Source of the DNA: Lentisphaeria bacterium
Lineage (GTDB): Bacteria; Verrucomicrobiota; Lentisphaeria; Oligosphaerales; PUNB01
Direction: 5' to 3'
Length of the DNA: 7,111 nt
Assembly (NCBI GenBank): GCA_007133055.1
Contig: SLNM01000045.1
Span: 1-7,111 of the forward strand
Position numbers and translations under genes: made by a program. The notes below the pieces were generated by a model, which had not been told where the DNA came from, did not search any database, and worked only from the letters and a program-made list of their open reading frames with translations. Positions 1-6,180 of the stretch are shown piece by piece. Positions within the stretch are counted from its first letter, which is position 1. Every line of letters begins with the position of its first letter.

Positions 1-405
1 GACGCCCTGCAGGCCGCCGGACGCGAACTGCGCGAAGGCAGTTACGCCCTGGGCGCCACCCGTGCGGAGACCATTTTGAAAACCATAATACCAGCCGCCA
101 TCAGCGGTATCATGGCGGCGGTTATTCTCGGGGTCATGCGGGCGGTCGGCGAGACCATGGTGGTCTGGATGGCCTCCGGTAACGCGGCGCAGATACCACA
201 GCCTTTCTATGATTATCTGCAACCTATTCGCACTCTCACCGCCACCATCGCCGGCGACATGGGCGAAGCCGATCATGTGACCGGCTCGGACCGCTATCAT
301 GTGTTGTTCGCCCTGGCTTTCTGTTTGCTGGCTTTTTCCTTTACCATGAACTTGGTCAGCGAAAGAATTGTGCGGCGGTCACGCCGGAAGCTGGGCAAGG
401 AATAG
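1..405 (+). CDS. pstC: Phosphate ABC transporter permease PstC, C-terminal part (5' end outside window)
   Basis: PstC pairs with PstA to form the inner-membrane channel that takes phosphate from the periplasmic binding protein PstS. The reading frame is open from base 1, so the gene begins upstream; 134 codons remain before TAG. The visible part starts in the cytoplasmic EAA loop (GSYALGATRAETILKTIIPA, residues 14-33 of the fragment), which contacts the ATPase. Next come a membrane segment with the conserved RAVGETM, the PstC-typical RTLTATIAG region, and a last hydrophobic helix (VLFALAFCLLAFSFTMNLV) ending in a basic tail. A TTG at 76 could be mistaken for a start, but it lies inside the EAA loop. 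pstA follows 31 nt later. The assignment to PstC rather than PstA rests on the RTLTATIAG motif and on a separate PstA downstream. Confidence 0.95.
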   Translation, partial: DALQAAGRELREGSYALGATRAETILKTIIPAAISGIMAAVILGVMRAVGETMVVWMASGNAAQIPQPFYDYLQPIRTLTATIAGDMGEADHVTGSDRYHVLFALAFCLLAFSFTMNLVSERIVRRSRRKLGKE

Positions 406-412
406 CAATCAT

Positions 413-432
413 ATAAACGAGGAATAAACGAG
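413..432 (+). repeat. 9-bp direct repeat ATAAACGAG in the pstC-pstA gap
   Basis: ATAAACGAG occurs at 413-421 and again at 424-432, separated by 2 bp. The first copy, together with the next bases, makes GAGGA (419-423), which sits 13 nt before the pstA ATG and is too far for an ideal ribosome binding site. The second copy offers only GAG (430-432), 4 nt from the ATG. The repeat may be a small slippage duplication that moved the ribosome binding site. No other role can be read from it. Confidence 0.6.
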
Positions 433-436
433 CCAC

Positions 437-2002
437 ATGAATTTGCATACGCGCAAAATATTCGACCGCTCCTTCTCGGCCGCCGGCATTTTCGCCATCA
501 TTCTGATGGCTTTGGCCTTGATCGTGATTCTGGCGCCGATCATGTACCGGGGGCTGGGCGCATATCTTTTTCGTGCCACCTTCGAGCACCGGCTCGTCAT
601 GTACGAACAATTCGGCCAGGGCGCATCCGACCGAATAAGACGGGAGCAGGAAAAGGTGCGGGAAGCGCGCCAGCCGATCTTCGACAAGCTGGATGCGGCC
701 GAATTGGACTTGAAGGATGAACTGTTCGGGCTGGTCGAGCAAGTCGAAGCGTTGGTCGCGGCCCAGCAAGACAGCCGCCTGGCCCGTTCCCTGCGCCGCC
801 GACTGACTCGTCTTCCACCTGACAGCAACCTCGAGCAGGTGGTCGATACACTGAGTCGTATTCGAGACACTCTCGCCGGGCAGCCGGAGGCGGCGGACTA
901 CGCCGGCCTGATTGCCCGTATCGATGCCGAGCTGGAAGTGGTGGCGGAAGCCAACCAACGGCTGGCTGATTTGAAGCAGGCTCTGCGTCATTTGCTGGGA
1001 CCCTTGCCCGGCGACGTGCGCCCCGAGCTGCTGCGCAACCAGTACGGGAGGACGCGGTGGGACCAGGCACAGGAAGAGCTGGACTTGGTCCTACACCGAT
1101 ATTCCTGGGACTACAGTGACCCGGCCAGCCTCGGAGTGCAGGTGAAAACCCGGCGTATCGAGGAGTTCAGAGGCACGGAAATCGAGCCGGACATCGAAGC
1201 GCTCTTTGCATATATCGAGAACAATCTGACCCGGATCATGAGGCCGCGGCTCACCTTCTACTGGCGGTTCCTTACCAATACTTCGCGCGACGCCCATTTC
1301 TTCGGTGGTATCTGGCCCGAACTGCTCGGAACCTTCTACCTGACAATCGGCGCCATGCTGTTCGCCATTCCCATGGGGGTAATCGCCGCGATCTACCTGT
1401 GCGAATACGCCAGGCCGAGCCGGACGGTCAGCCTGCTGCGCAGTTGCATCAGCACTCTGGCCGGGGTGCCCAGTATTGTTTTCGGCCTGTTCGGCCTGGC
1501 TTTCTTCCTGCATACAATTCAGATTTCCGACTCGAAAAGCGTTCTTGCCGGCTCGCTTACCTTGTCGCTGATGATTCTGCCCACGGTTATCCGCGCCTCC
1601 GAGGAGGCGATATTGGCCGTCCCCTCAACCTACAAGGAAGCGGCGCTGGCGCTGGGAGCCGGGCGATGGCACACGGTGCTGACGGTGGTCCTTCCGGCCG
1701 CCTTGCCCGGCATCCTCACCGGCATCGTAATCAGCATGGGGCGGGCCGCCGGTGAAACGGCTCCGATCATCTTTACCGCCGCCGTCAGCGTCGGGCAGCC
1801 GCTGCGACTGTGGCAGACTCTGAACAACCCCACTCCGGCACTGCCATGGAATATCTATAACCTGGCCACCGAGCACGAGGCGGTCGACGAAATCCGGCAC
1901 GTCCAGTTTGGCATGGTCTTCACTTTGGTGGCTCTGGTCCTGATTCTTAACGTGGCGGCGATTATTCTGAGAGCTAAGGTGTCAAAGAAACTGCGAGGAT
2001 AG
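437..2002 (+). CDS. pstA: Phosphate ABC transporter permease PstA, long form with a large insertion after TM1
   Basis: This is the second channel subunit of the Pst phosphate importer. At 521 aa it is far longer than the usual roughly 280-300 aa. Residues 14-36 form TM1 (GIFAIILMALALIVILAPIM). Residues about 45-280 are a hydrophilic, charged, largely helical and probably coiled-coil region (for example RREQEKVREARQ) with no counterpart in ordinary PstA. The normal permease core resumes near residue 287 (HFFGGIWPELLGTFYLTIGA) and runs to the end, with LAGVPSIVFGLFGLAFF, the EAA loop at residues 399-420 (YKEAALALGAGRW, VVLPAALPGI) and GRAAGETAPIIFTA. The reading frame is continuous, so this is not a frameshift artefact. 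By topology the insertion should lie outside the cytoplasmic membrane, between TM1 and TM2. The ATG at 437 is chosen because it puts TM1 directly after a short basic N-terminus. pstB starts 6 nt after the stop. Confidence 0.93.
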   Translation: MNLHTRKIFDRSFSAAGIFAIILMALALIVILAPIMYRGLGAYLFRATFEHRLVMYEQFGQGASDRIRREQEKVREARQPIFDKLDAAELDLKDELFGLVEQVEALVAAQQDSRLARSLRRRLTRLPPDSNLEQVVDTLSRIRDTLAGQPEAADYAGLIARIDAELEVVAEANQRLADLKQALRHLLGPLPGDVRPELLRNQYGRTRWDQAQEELDLVLHRYSWDYSDPASLGVQVKTRRIEEFRGTEIEPDIEALFAYIENNLTRIMRPRLTFYWRFLTNTSRDAHFFGGIWPELLGTFYLTIGAMLFAIPMGVIAAIYLCEYARPSRTVSLLRSCISTLAGVPSIVFGLFGLAFFLHTIQISDSKSVLAGSLTLSLMILPTVIRASEEAILAVPSTYKEAALALGAGRWHTVLTVVLPAALPGILTGIVISMGRAAGETAPIIFTAAVSVGQPLRLWQTLNNPTPALPWNIYNLATEHEAVDEIRHVQFGMVFTLVALVLILNVAAIILRAKVSKKLRG

Positions 2003-2008
2003 TACATC

Positions 2009-2878
2009 ATGGTGGAAACAACAGTGGCGCAGCCTGTAACAGAGAAGCCGAAGGGAACGCTGACGCTTGGCAAGCCCGTCAGTTTTACTTCCAAGTCGTC
2101 GGTTTCGGCCGACTTGCGCGACCGGGAAATTCATATCGAGTCCCGCAACTTCTCGATCTTTTACGGGGACAACGAGGCGGTCAAGGGAATGTCGGTTAAT
2201 ATTCCGAAGGGTTTGGTAACGGCCATTATCGGCCCCAGCGGCTGCGGGAAAAGCACTTTCCTGCGCGCGGTCAATCGCATGAACGATTTGATCCCGCACT
2301 GCTATGCCAGAGGGGAGCTGGTTTTCGACAGTCAGAACATTTATGCCTCCAACATCGATGTGGTGCAATTGCGGCAGCGAATAGGCATGGTTTTTCAGAA
2401 ACCGAATCCTTTTCCCAAAAGCATTTTCGACAATGTCGCCTACGGTCCGAGATTGCAGGGAGTCAGGGACAAGCAGCGGCTTCGGAAGATAGTGGAAGGC
2501 AGCCTGAAAAAGGCGGCTCTCTGGGATGAGGTCAAAGACCGTCTGACTCAGAACGCACTGGGTTTGTCGGGCGGCCAGCAGCAGCGGATGTGTCTGGCCC
2601 GGGCGCTGGCGGTGGACCCGGAGATTCTGCTGATGGACGAACCGACCTCGGCTCTCGACCCTCGCGCCACCGCGCGAATCGAGGAGCTGATCGGCGAATT
2701 GCGCGGCCGCTATACCATCATTATAGTTACCCACAATATGCAGCAGGCGGCCAGAGTATCGGATTTGACCGCCTTCATGTACGAAGGTGTGCTCATCGAG
2801 TTCGGCGAAACAAAAAAACTGTTCACCAACCCCCGCGAAAAGCGAACCGAAGACTATATTACCGGACGCTTCGGATAA
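2009..2878 (+). CDS. pstB: Phosphate ABC transporter ATP-binding protein PstB
   Basis: This is the cytoplasmic ATPase that powers phosphate import through PstC-PstA (289 aa). All ABC motifs are intact: aromatic A-loop Y52, Walker [10 protein letters not shown] (75-83), Q-loop Q130 within [11 protein letters not shown], signature LSGGQQQR (186-193), Walker B ILLMDEP (206-212) with catalytic E211, and switch H242 in THNMQQA. QKPNPFP and HNMQQA are typical of PstB among ABC ATPases. About 38 residues precede the usual start of the domain ([16 protein letters not shown]); they are Thr/Ser/Lys-rich and look unstructured. The ATG at 2009 is supported by GAGGA at 1995-1999 with 9 nt spacing, inside the end of pstA, which suggests translational coupling. 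There is no in-frame ATG between it and the domain that would remove the extension. Confidence 0.97.
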   Translation: MVETTVAQPVTEKPKGTLTLGKPVSFTSKSSVSADLRDREIHIESRNFSIFYGDNEAVKGMSVNIPKGLVTAIIGPSGCGKSTFLRAVNRMNDLIPHCYARGELVFDSQNIYASNIDVVQLRQRIGMVFQKPNPFPKSIFDNVAYGPRLQGVRDKQRLRKIVEGSLKKAALWDEVKDRLTQNALGLSGGQQQRMCLARALAVDPEILLMDEPTSALDPRATARIEELIGELRGRYTIIIVTHNMQQAARVSDLTAFMYEGVLIEFGETKKLFTNPREKRTEDYITGRFG

Positions 2879-2879
2879 C

Positions 2880-2885
2880 AAGGAG
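2880..2885 (+). promoter_or_regulatory. Ribosome binding site of phoU
   Basis: AAGGAG lies 9 nt before the ATG at 2895, immediately after the pstB stop. It fixes the phoU start at 2895 and argues against an in-frame GTG at 2787, which lies deep inside pstB. Confidence 0.85.
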
Positions 2886-2894
2886 CTAAGTGCT

Positions 2895-3569
2895 ATGTCG
2901 AAGTATATGCAGAAAGAACTGGAAAGGCTGGAGAGCATGTTGCTGGCTCTGAGCGCGTTGGTCCAGGAAAACATTCACAAGGCTATTCGGGCTTTTCAAA
3001 CCAGAGATGTCGAGCTGGCCCGGCAAGTCTCCTCGGCGGACCGGGAGGTCGACCGCATGGAGGTGGATATCGAGGAGGAATGCCTGAAAATGCTGGCGCT
3101 TTATCAACCGGTGGCAATCGACCTGCGCTATATCATAGCCGCCCTGAAAATTAACAACGACCTGGAAAGGGTGGGGGACCTGGCCAACAACATCGCAAAA
3201 AGAGCGGTCGTGATGGCGGAATCAACGGAGGTGCGAATACCTTTTGACTTCTCCGGATTCGCCCGTCAAACCCTTGACATGCTGAGTAAAACTATCGATG
3301 CTTTTATCAAACTGGACCTGGTACGAGCCCGGGAAATTATGAAGCTGGACGAAGTGATCGACCGCAAACATAGCGAGGCCGAAGAAACCATCGGCAGAGT
3401 TATTCGGGAAGACCCGGCCCACGACATCCCATACCTGCAAATCCTCTGGGTGTCGCGATGCCTGGAAAGAATCGGCGACCATGCCACCAATATCGCCGAG
3501 GATATCATCTATCTGCTCGAAGGAGAAATTATTCGACATCGACACAAGTTGCAGGGCGACAAGGAATGA
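2895..3569 (+). CDS. phoU: Phosphate signalling regulator PhoU
   Basis: PhoU is a cytoplasmic, all-helical protein. In studied bacteria it links the Pst transporter to the PhoR-PhoB two-component system and keeps the Pho response off when phosphate is plentiful. This 224-aa protein has the usual family length and two tandem three-helix PhoU repeats. Each repeat carries the metal-cluster-type motif: DLERVGDLANNIAKR with E91 and D95 in the first, and CLERIGDHATNIAED with E191 and D195 in the second, exactly 100 residues apart. PVAIDLRYIIAALKI in the first repeat is also typical. The gene lies between pstB (16-nt gap) and phoB (34-nt gap), its common place. No signal peptide or membrane segment is visible. 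Confidence 0.96.
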   Translation: MSKYMQKELERLESMLLALSALVQENIHKAIRAFQTRDVELARQVSSADREVDRMEVDIEEECLKMLALYQPVAIDLRYIIAALKINNDLERVGDLANNIAKRAVVMAESTEVRIPFDFSGFARQTLDMLSKTIDAFIKLDLVRAREIMKLDEVIDRKHSEAEETIGRVIREDPAHDIPYLQILWVSRCLERIGDHATNIAEDIIYLLEGEIIRHRHKLQGDKE

Positions 3570-3591
3570 GCGCTCGAAACCGCCGAGCCTG

Positions 3592-3599
3592 GGAGGTGA
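3592..3599 (+). promoter_or_regulatory. Near-perfect Shine-Dalgarno sequence of phoB
   Basis: GGAGGTGA matches eight consecutive bases complementary to the usual 16S rRNA 3' end and sits 4 nt before the phoB ATG. It is the strongest ribosome binding site in the window. It decides the start at 3604 over upstream in-frame starts inside phoU. Confidence 0.85.
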
Positions 3600-3603
3600 G
3601 CTG

Positions 3604-4293
3604 ATGCCGAGAAAAAGAATTCTGGTGGTTGACGACGACAAGGATGTCCGACATCTGTTGCGGTACAATCTGGAGAACGACGGCTATCTGGTGTCCGCCG
3701 TGGCCTCGGGAGAAACCGCTCTCGAACATGCGAGAAAAGAAGCTCCCGACCTGATCATTCTCGACCTGATGCTGCCCGGAGTGAACGGCCTGGACGTTTG
3801 CCGCAGCCTGAAAAGGGAGGTCCGAACCGCCGTCATCCCGATTGTCATGCTGACCGCGAAAGGCGAGGAAGTCGATATCGTTACGGGCTTGGAACTGGGT
3901 GCGGACGATTACGTGACCAAACCTTTCAGCCCCCGGGTACTCCTGGCCCGAGTCCGGGCGGTGCTTCGAAAACAGAGCATGGCCGAGCAGGCGGAGGAGA
4001 CGGTTCGGCACGATTCCCTGATGATCGATCCGGTGCGGCGCGAAGTCAAACTCGGGGAAGCCAGCCTGGAAATGACCTACAGTGAATTTATGATCCTGCT
4101 CCTGCTCGCACGCCGCCCGGGAAGGGTCTTTACCAGGAACCAGATCATCTCGGCGGTGCATGGCGATGACTACCCCGTGACCGAGCGCTCGATCGATGTG
4201 CAAATCGTCGGGCTGCGCAAAAAACTCGGAGAAGTAGGTGGCAGAATCGAAACCGTTCGGGGGGTCGGCTACCGTTTCCAGGACACGCCGTAA
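3604..4293 (+). CDS. phoB: Phosphate-regulon response regulator PhoB (OmpR/PhoB family)
   Basis: This is a 229-aa two-domain transcription factor, which on phosphorylation would bind Pho-regulon promoters. The receiver domain (residues 4-120) has the acidic pocket D10-D11-D12, phospho-acceptor D54 in LDLMLPG, T84 in VMLTAKG, and K106 in YVTKPFSP. The C-terminal winged-helix domain (about 130-228) carries the recognition helix TERSIDVQIVGLRKKLG (193-209) and the wing VRGVGYRF. These are close to PhoB, and the position right after phoU supports that name over other OmpR-family regulators. No phoR kinase follows: an intergenic region and then a gene on the opposite strand come next, so the cognate kinase must be encoded elsewhere. 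I see no Pho box in the window, and the operon promoter would lie upstream of it. Confidence 0.92.
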   Translation: MPRKRILVVDDDKDVRHLLRYNLENDGYLVSAVASGETALEHARKEAPDLIILDLMLPGVNGLDVCRSLKREVRTAVIPIVMLTAKGEEVDIVTGLELGADDYVTKPFSPRVLLARVRAVLRKQSMAEQAEETVRHDSLMIDPVRREVKLGEASLEMTYSEFMILLLLARRPGRVFTRNQIISAVHGDDYPVTERSIDVQIVGLRKKLGEVGGRIETVRGVGYRFQDTP

Positions 4294-4349
4294 GCGTTGG
4301 TGAAAAGTGGAGATTTCATGCCGGGGGACGATTGCCGTTACTTATGGAG

Positions 4350-4367
4350 ACGGCGGGCCTCCGCCGT
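4350..4367. repeat. GC-rich perfect hairpin between convergent genes
   Basis: ACGGCGG (4350-4356) and CCGCCGT (4361-4367) form a 7-bp stem around the 4-nt loop GCCT, 57 nt after the phoB stop. It is well placed to end transcripts of phoB, and perhaps of hldC from the other side. Neither flank has a run of T, so it is not a canonical intrinsic terminator. It could instead be a transcript-stabilising hairpin or part of a dispersed palindromic repeat. Confidence 0.5.
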
Positions 4368-4384
4368 TGAATAAAACAATTAAC

Positions 4385-4410
4385 CGCAGATCACGCAGAT
4401 AGGCGCAGAT
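4385..4410. repeat. Three CGCAGAT units in the phoB-hldC intergenic region
   Basis: CGCAGAT occurs at 4385-4391, 4394-4400 and 4404-4410, starting 9 and 10 nt apart and preceded by TTAAC. From memory, short arrays of this kind (AACCGCAGAT / ATCTGCG), together with CTTCGCGTCCTT-like words such as the one near 4454-4465, recur in intergenic DNA of many environmental bacteria and are often mis-called as small genes. The role is unknown. A dispersed non-coding repeat fragment is the likeliest reading. Open frames here on either strand are low in complexity and unconvincing. Confidence 0.55.
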
Positions 4411-4485
4411 GGACAATTCCCGCATTGGATGCATGGTCTTATTCTTTGTGATCTTCGCGTCCTTCCGCTCAACGGAGAAAAGATA

Positions 4486-4509
4486 TTTCTGTCCCCGATT
4501 TTTCTGTCC
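4486..4509. repeat. TTTCTGTCC direct repeat at the 3' end of hldC
   Basis: TTTCTGTCC is found at 4486-4494 and 4501-4509, 15 nt apart. The second copy touches the hldC stop codon. Read on the - strand this is GGACAGAAA twice, just after the end of hldC. I recall GGGGACAGAAA-like words next to REP-associated or IS200-like transposase genes, but no transposase is present here. If related, this would be only a remnant. Confidence 0.4.
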
Positions 4510-4988
4510 TAACCCTGCTTGATTTTCGCTATGATATCGGTGGTCGACCATCCCTCCACCATTTTGGCCAGAATGACGCGGCCGCCGTGGCTCTCCACCA
4601 CTTCGCGGCCGCTGACATAGTGGGCCCAGTCCTCGCCTTTGACCAGTACATCCGGAACGATTCGAGCAATTAATTCGGCAGGTTCATCCTGATCGAAGAC
4701 GACAACGTAGTCAACACACTCGAGGGCGGCAAGCACATAGGCTCTTTCCCGCTGCGGAACGACTGGTCGCGTCGAACCCTTGCCGCGCCGGACGGAGGCG
4801 TCGGAGTTGAGCCCGACCAGCAAGCGGTCTCCCTGGTTGCGGGCGAATTGCAGGTATTCGACATGGCCTGCGTGCAGGAGGTCGAAGCAGCCGTTGGTGA
4901 AAACCAGGATCAGACCTTGTTCGCGCAGTTTGTCCCGTTCTCTTTGTACATCCTCCCAGTCGAGTATTTTACTGGTGGCCTGCCGCAT
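4509..4988 (-). CDS. hldC: D-glycero-beta-D-manno-heptose 1-phosphate adenylyltransferase (stand-alone)
   Basis: The enzyme transfers AMP from ATP to heptose 1-phosphate, giving ADP-heptose for the inner core of lipopolysaccharide (also called RfaE2 or the HldE C-terminal domain). The protein is 159 aa and cytosolic. It has the cytidylyltransferase-family signature VFTNGCFDLLHAGH, with the HxGH motif at residues 39-42, then LVGLNSDASVRRGKG, the PDVLVKGEDW segment, and the C-terminal GWSTTDII (from residue 146). No sugar-kinase domain is attached, so this is the split form rather than the bifunctional HldE of enterobacteria. A kinase (HldA) and a phosphatase would be encoded elsewhere. The start at 4988 is preferred because AAGGGA (4998-5003) lies 9 nt upstream. 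An in-frame ATG at 5021 would add 11 residues but has no ribosome binding site. It follows the nuclease gene on the same strand and is probably co-transcribed with it. Confidence 0.9.
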   Translation of the reverse strand: MRQATSKILDWEDVQRERDKLREQGLILVFTNGCFDLLHAGHVEYLQFARNQGDRLLVGLNSDASVRRGKGSTRPVVPQRERAYVLAALECVDYVVVFDQDEPAELIARIVPDVLVKGEDWAHYVSGREVVESHGGRVILAKMVEGWSTTDIIAKIKQG

Positions 4989-4997
4989 ATTCGATAG

Positions 4998-5003
4998 TCC
5001 CTT
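4998..5003 (-). promoter_or_regulatory. Ribosome binding site choosing the hldC start
   Basis: On the - strand AAGGGA lies 9 nt before the ATG at 4988-4986. The alternative ATG at 5021-5019 is preceded by no purine-rich Shine-Dalgarno sequence, so the shorter protein is favoured. Confidence 0.6.
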
Positions 5004-5024
5004 CGCTTGGCTGTGTTCCATCTG

Positions 5025-5912
5025 TCATTCTGCCGGATCGGGCTGCGCAGGTTCCCATTCATCCGGGTCCAGCAGGTATTCCTTAATCCTTTCAAGAATC
5101 CCCTCTCCGATGCCTGGGATTTCCAGTAAATCCTCGTTTCGATGGTAGGGACGGTTGTCGATGATCGCCTGCGCTCTGACCCTGCCGATGAGGGGGAGGG
5201 TTTGCAGCTCTTCGAAGCTGGCGGTGTTGGGATCCAGTGGTCGTTCGGGACGTTCCTGCGGGAACAGTTGTTGGCGAAGCTGTTCCGTGTCGTCCCGCTC
5301 CTCCCGGCGCAGTGCGGACAGCGCCTCGGTGTCGGTCGCCTCCCACACCCCCTTTCTTTGCATGGCCGCCGTCAATTCCAGGTCCCGCAGGCGAGCGATC
5401 ATTTCGGAGCGCGGTACGCCCTGCGGAGTGAGGCGTCCAACCCCGCGGGTTCTGGCCAGGCCGTTGCGTACCAGGAGAACGGCCAGGTCTTGGTCGGCGG
5501 CGGTGAAAACAAAAGCGTAATAGCGTTCGCCGCCGCGTCCCGGCGCTCGGGCGAAGGCGGTGTGTACGACGAACGGCTCGCGCAAGACCCGGGCGGTAAA
5601 CTCGGCGGCCTGCCGACCGAACTCGAATACCAATCCGGGCTCGGGCAAGCCCCAGTAGCGAGCTTGCTCGCGCACCCGGCGCAGATCGCCATCCATGCCC
5701 GCCGCCGCTTCCGGACAGTCCACGTAATAAAGGCGCAGGCGGGTCGGTTCGCCCGCCAAATCGACCAGAAAACTGTCGCCATCGTTGTCCGCATGCGGCA
5801 GCAGTCGAACATCCGCGAATACTTGCAGTTCCGCCGGACAAACCGATGCCGCGATCAGCAGCAACCCCGCCAGCCAACGGCCGGCAACGACAATGATCGA
5901 TTTTTGTTTCAT
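5025..5912 (-). CDS. Exported staphylococcal-nuclease-like protein with C-terminal helix-hairpin-helix (ComEA-type) domain
   Basis: The predicted 295-aa protein has three parts. Residues 1-27 are a signal peptide (MKQKS, then a hydrophobic run, with likely cleavage after CPA). Residues about 30-192 are an SNase/thermonuclease-like domain. Residues about 226-281 are a ComEA-like double helix-hairpin-helix (LDPNTASFEELQTLPLIG, then EIPGIGEGILERIKEYL). Residues matching the S. aureus nuclease active site can be placed by eye: DGD with D46 (D21), R60 (R35) and D65/E68 in VDCPE (D40/E43), while R130 in GERYYAF plausibly matches R87. T41 is replaced by C66. The catalytic set thus looks intact, suggesting an active periplasmic or secreted nuclease, with the HhH part binding DNA without sequence specificity. 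The start at ATG 5912 is chosen over GTG 5930 because it begins a clean signal peptide; neither has a strong ribosome binding site. A role in nutrient (phosphate) scavenging from DNA or in DNA uptake is inference only. Confidence 0.82.
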   Translation of the reverse strand: MKQKSIIVVAGRWLAGLLLIAASVCPAELQVFADVRLLPHADNDGDSFLVDLAGEPTRLRLYYVDCPEAAAGMDGDLRRVREQARYWGLPEPGLVFEFGRQAAEFTARVLREPFVVHTAFARAPGRGGERYYAFVFTAADQDLAVLLVRNGLARTRGVGRLTPQGVPRSEMIARLRDLELTAAMQRKGVWEATDTEALSALRREERDDTEQLRQQLFPQERPERPLDPNTASFEELQTLPLIGRVRAQAIIDNRPYHRNEDLLEIPGIGEGILERIKEYLLDPDEWEPAQPDPAE

Positions 5913-5942
5913 ATCAGTAACATAACTCACAATTAGCGGAAA

Positions 5943-6004
5943 ACGATTAAGGGCGACGATTAAAGCAGACGATCTTTGTGCCCAATCGTAATTTCGTAAT
6001 CGTC
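5943..6004. promoter_or_regulatory. Symmetric array of four ACGATT motifs, candidate operator
   Basis: ACGATT lies on the + strand at 5943-5948 and 5956-5961, and inverted as AATCGT at 5984-5989 and 5998-6003. The outer and inner pairs share nearly the same centre (about 5972.5-5973), giving an imperfect 60-bp palindrome. The first two copies extend to ACGATTAA, and GACGATTA (5955-5962) pairs perfectly with TAATCGTC (5997-6004). The array lies 31 bp upstream of the nuclease start in a divergent promoter region, a fitting place for a dimeric or tetrameric regulator site. No regulator is identified. An RNA hairpin is the alternative. Confidence 0.45.
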
Positions 6005-6077
6005 AACCGGCATGAGATACTGCTGTTCTTCCACCTATCGCTGACGCATTACCCCGCCCCGCACCGCATCGCACTGC

Positions 6078-6106
6078 TTGCGCATGGGTCATAATGGCAC
6101 TATCGT
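6078..6106 (+). promoter_or_regulatory. Possible sigma-70-type promoter for the sensor kinase
   Basis: TTGCGC (6078-6083) and TATCGT (6101-6106) are separated by 17 bp and lie about 75 bp before the kinase ATG. Both boxes match the housekeeping consensus only partly (TTGACA, TATAAT). The call rests on spacing and position more than on sequence. Confidence 0.25.
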
Positions 6107-6180
6107 ACAGGTTCCGGGCGGCTGTCAACCGATTTTTTCAATTGCCATTAATTCAGGCCAAACATCAGTCCAGGATAATC

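Noticed and set aside
1982..2974. 330-codon - strand frame opposite pstB
   Set aside because: It mirrors the codon bias of pstB, whose ABC motifs are complete; no family features are seen in the antisense product.
4318..4374. 18-codon open frame after phoB (ATG 4318 to TAA)
   Set aside because: It spans the GC hairpin, has no convincing ribosome binding site and an Arg-rich composition typical of chance frames over repeats.
4342..4551. 69-codon frame on the - strand over the intergenic repeats
   Set aside because: It overlaps the end of hldC in another frame and is made mostly of the CGCAGAT and CTTCGCGTCCTT repeat words, a pattern commonly mis-called as a gene.
5022..5029. Pho-box half-site CTGTCATT near the hldC start
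   Set aside because: Only one half-site is present, with no second CTGTCA-like unit 11 bp away, and it lies within an operon junction. CTGTCAAC at 6122-6129 was rejected for the same reason.
5142..5936. Long + strand open frame opposite the nuclease gene
   Set aside because: It is the antisense shadow of a gene with clear SNase and HhH motifs; the + strand protein shows no recognisable domain.
6095..6111. Possible sigma-54 promoter (TGGCAC followed by N5)
   Set aside because: The -24 element matches, but the -12 element reads TACAG and lacks the essential GC of TTGCA.
6110..6138. GGTT...AACC followed by six T, possible intrinsic terminator before the kinase
   Set aside because: The stem is only 4 bp with a long loop, and it would lie between a promoter and its gene on the + strand, so it is too weak to call.
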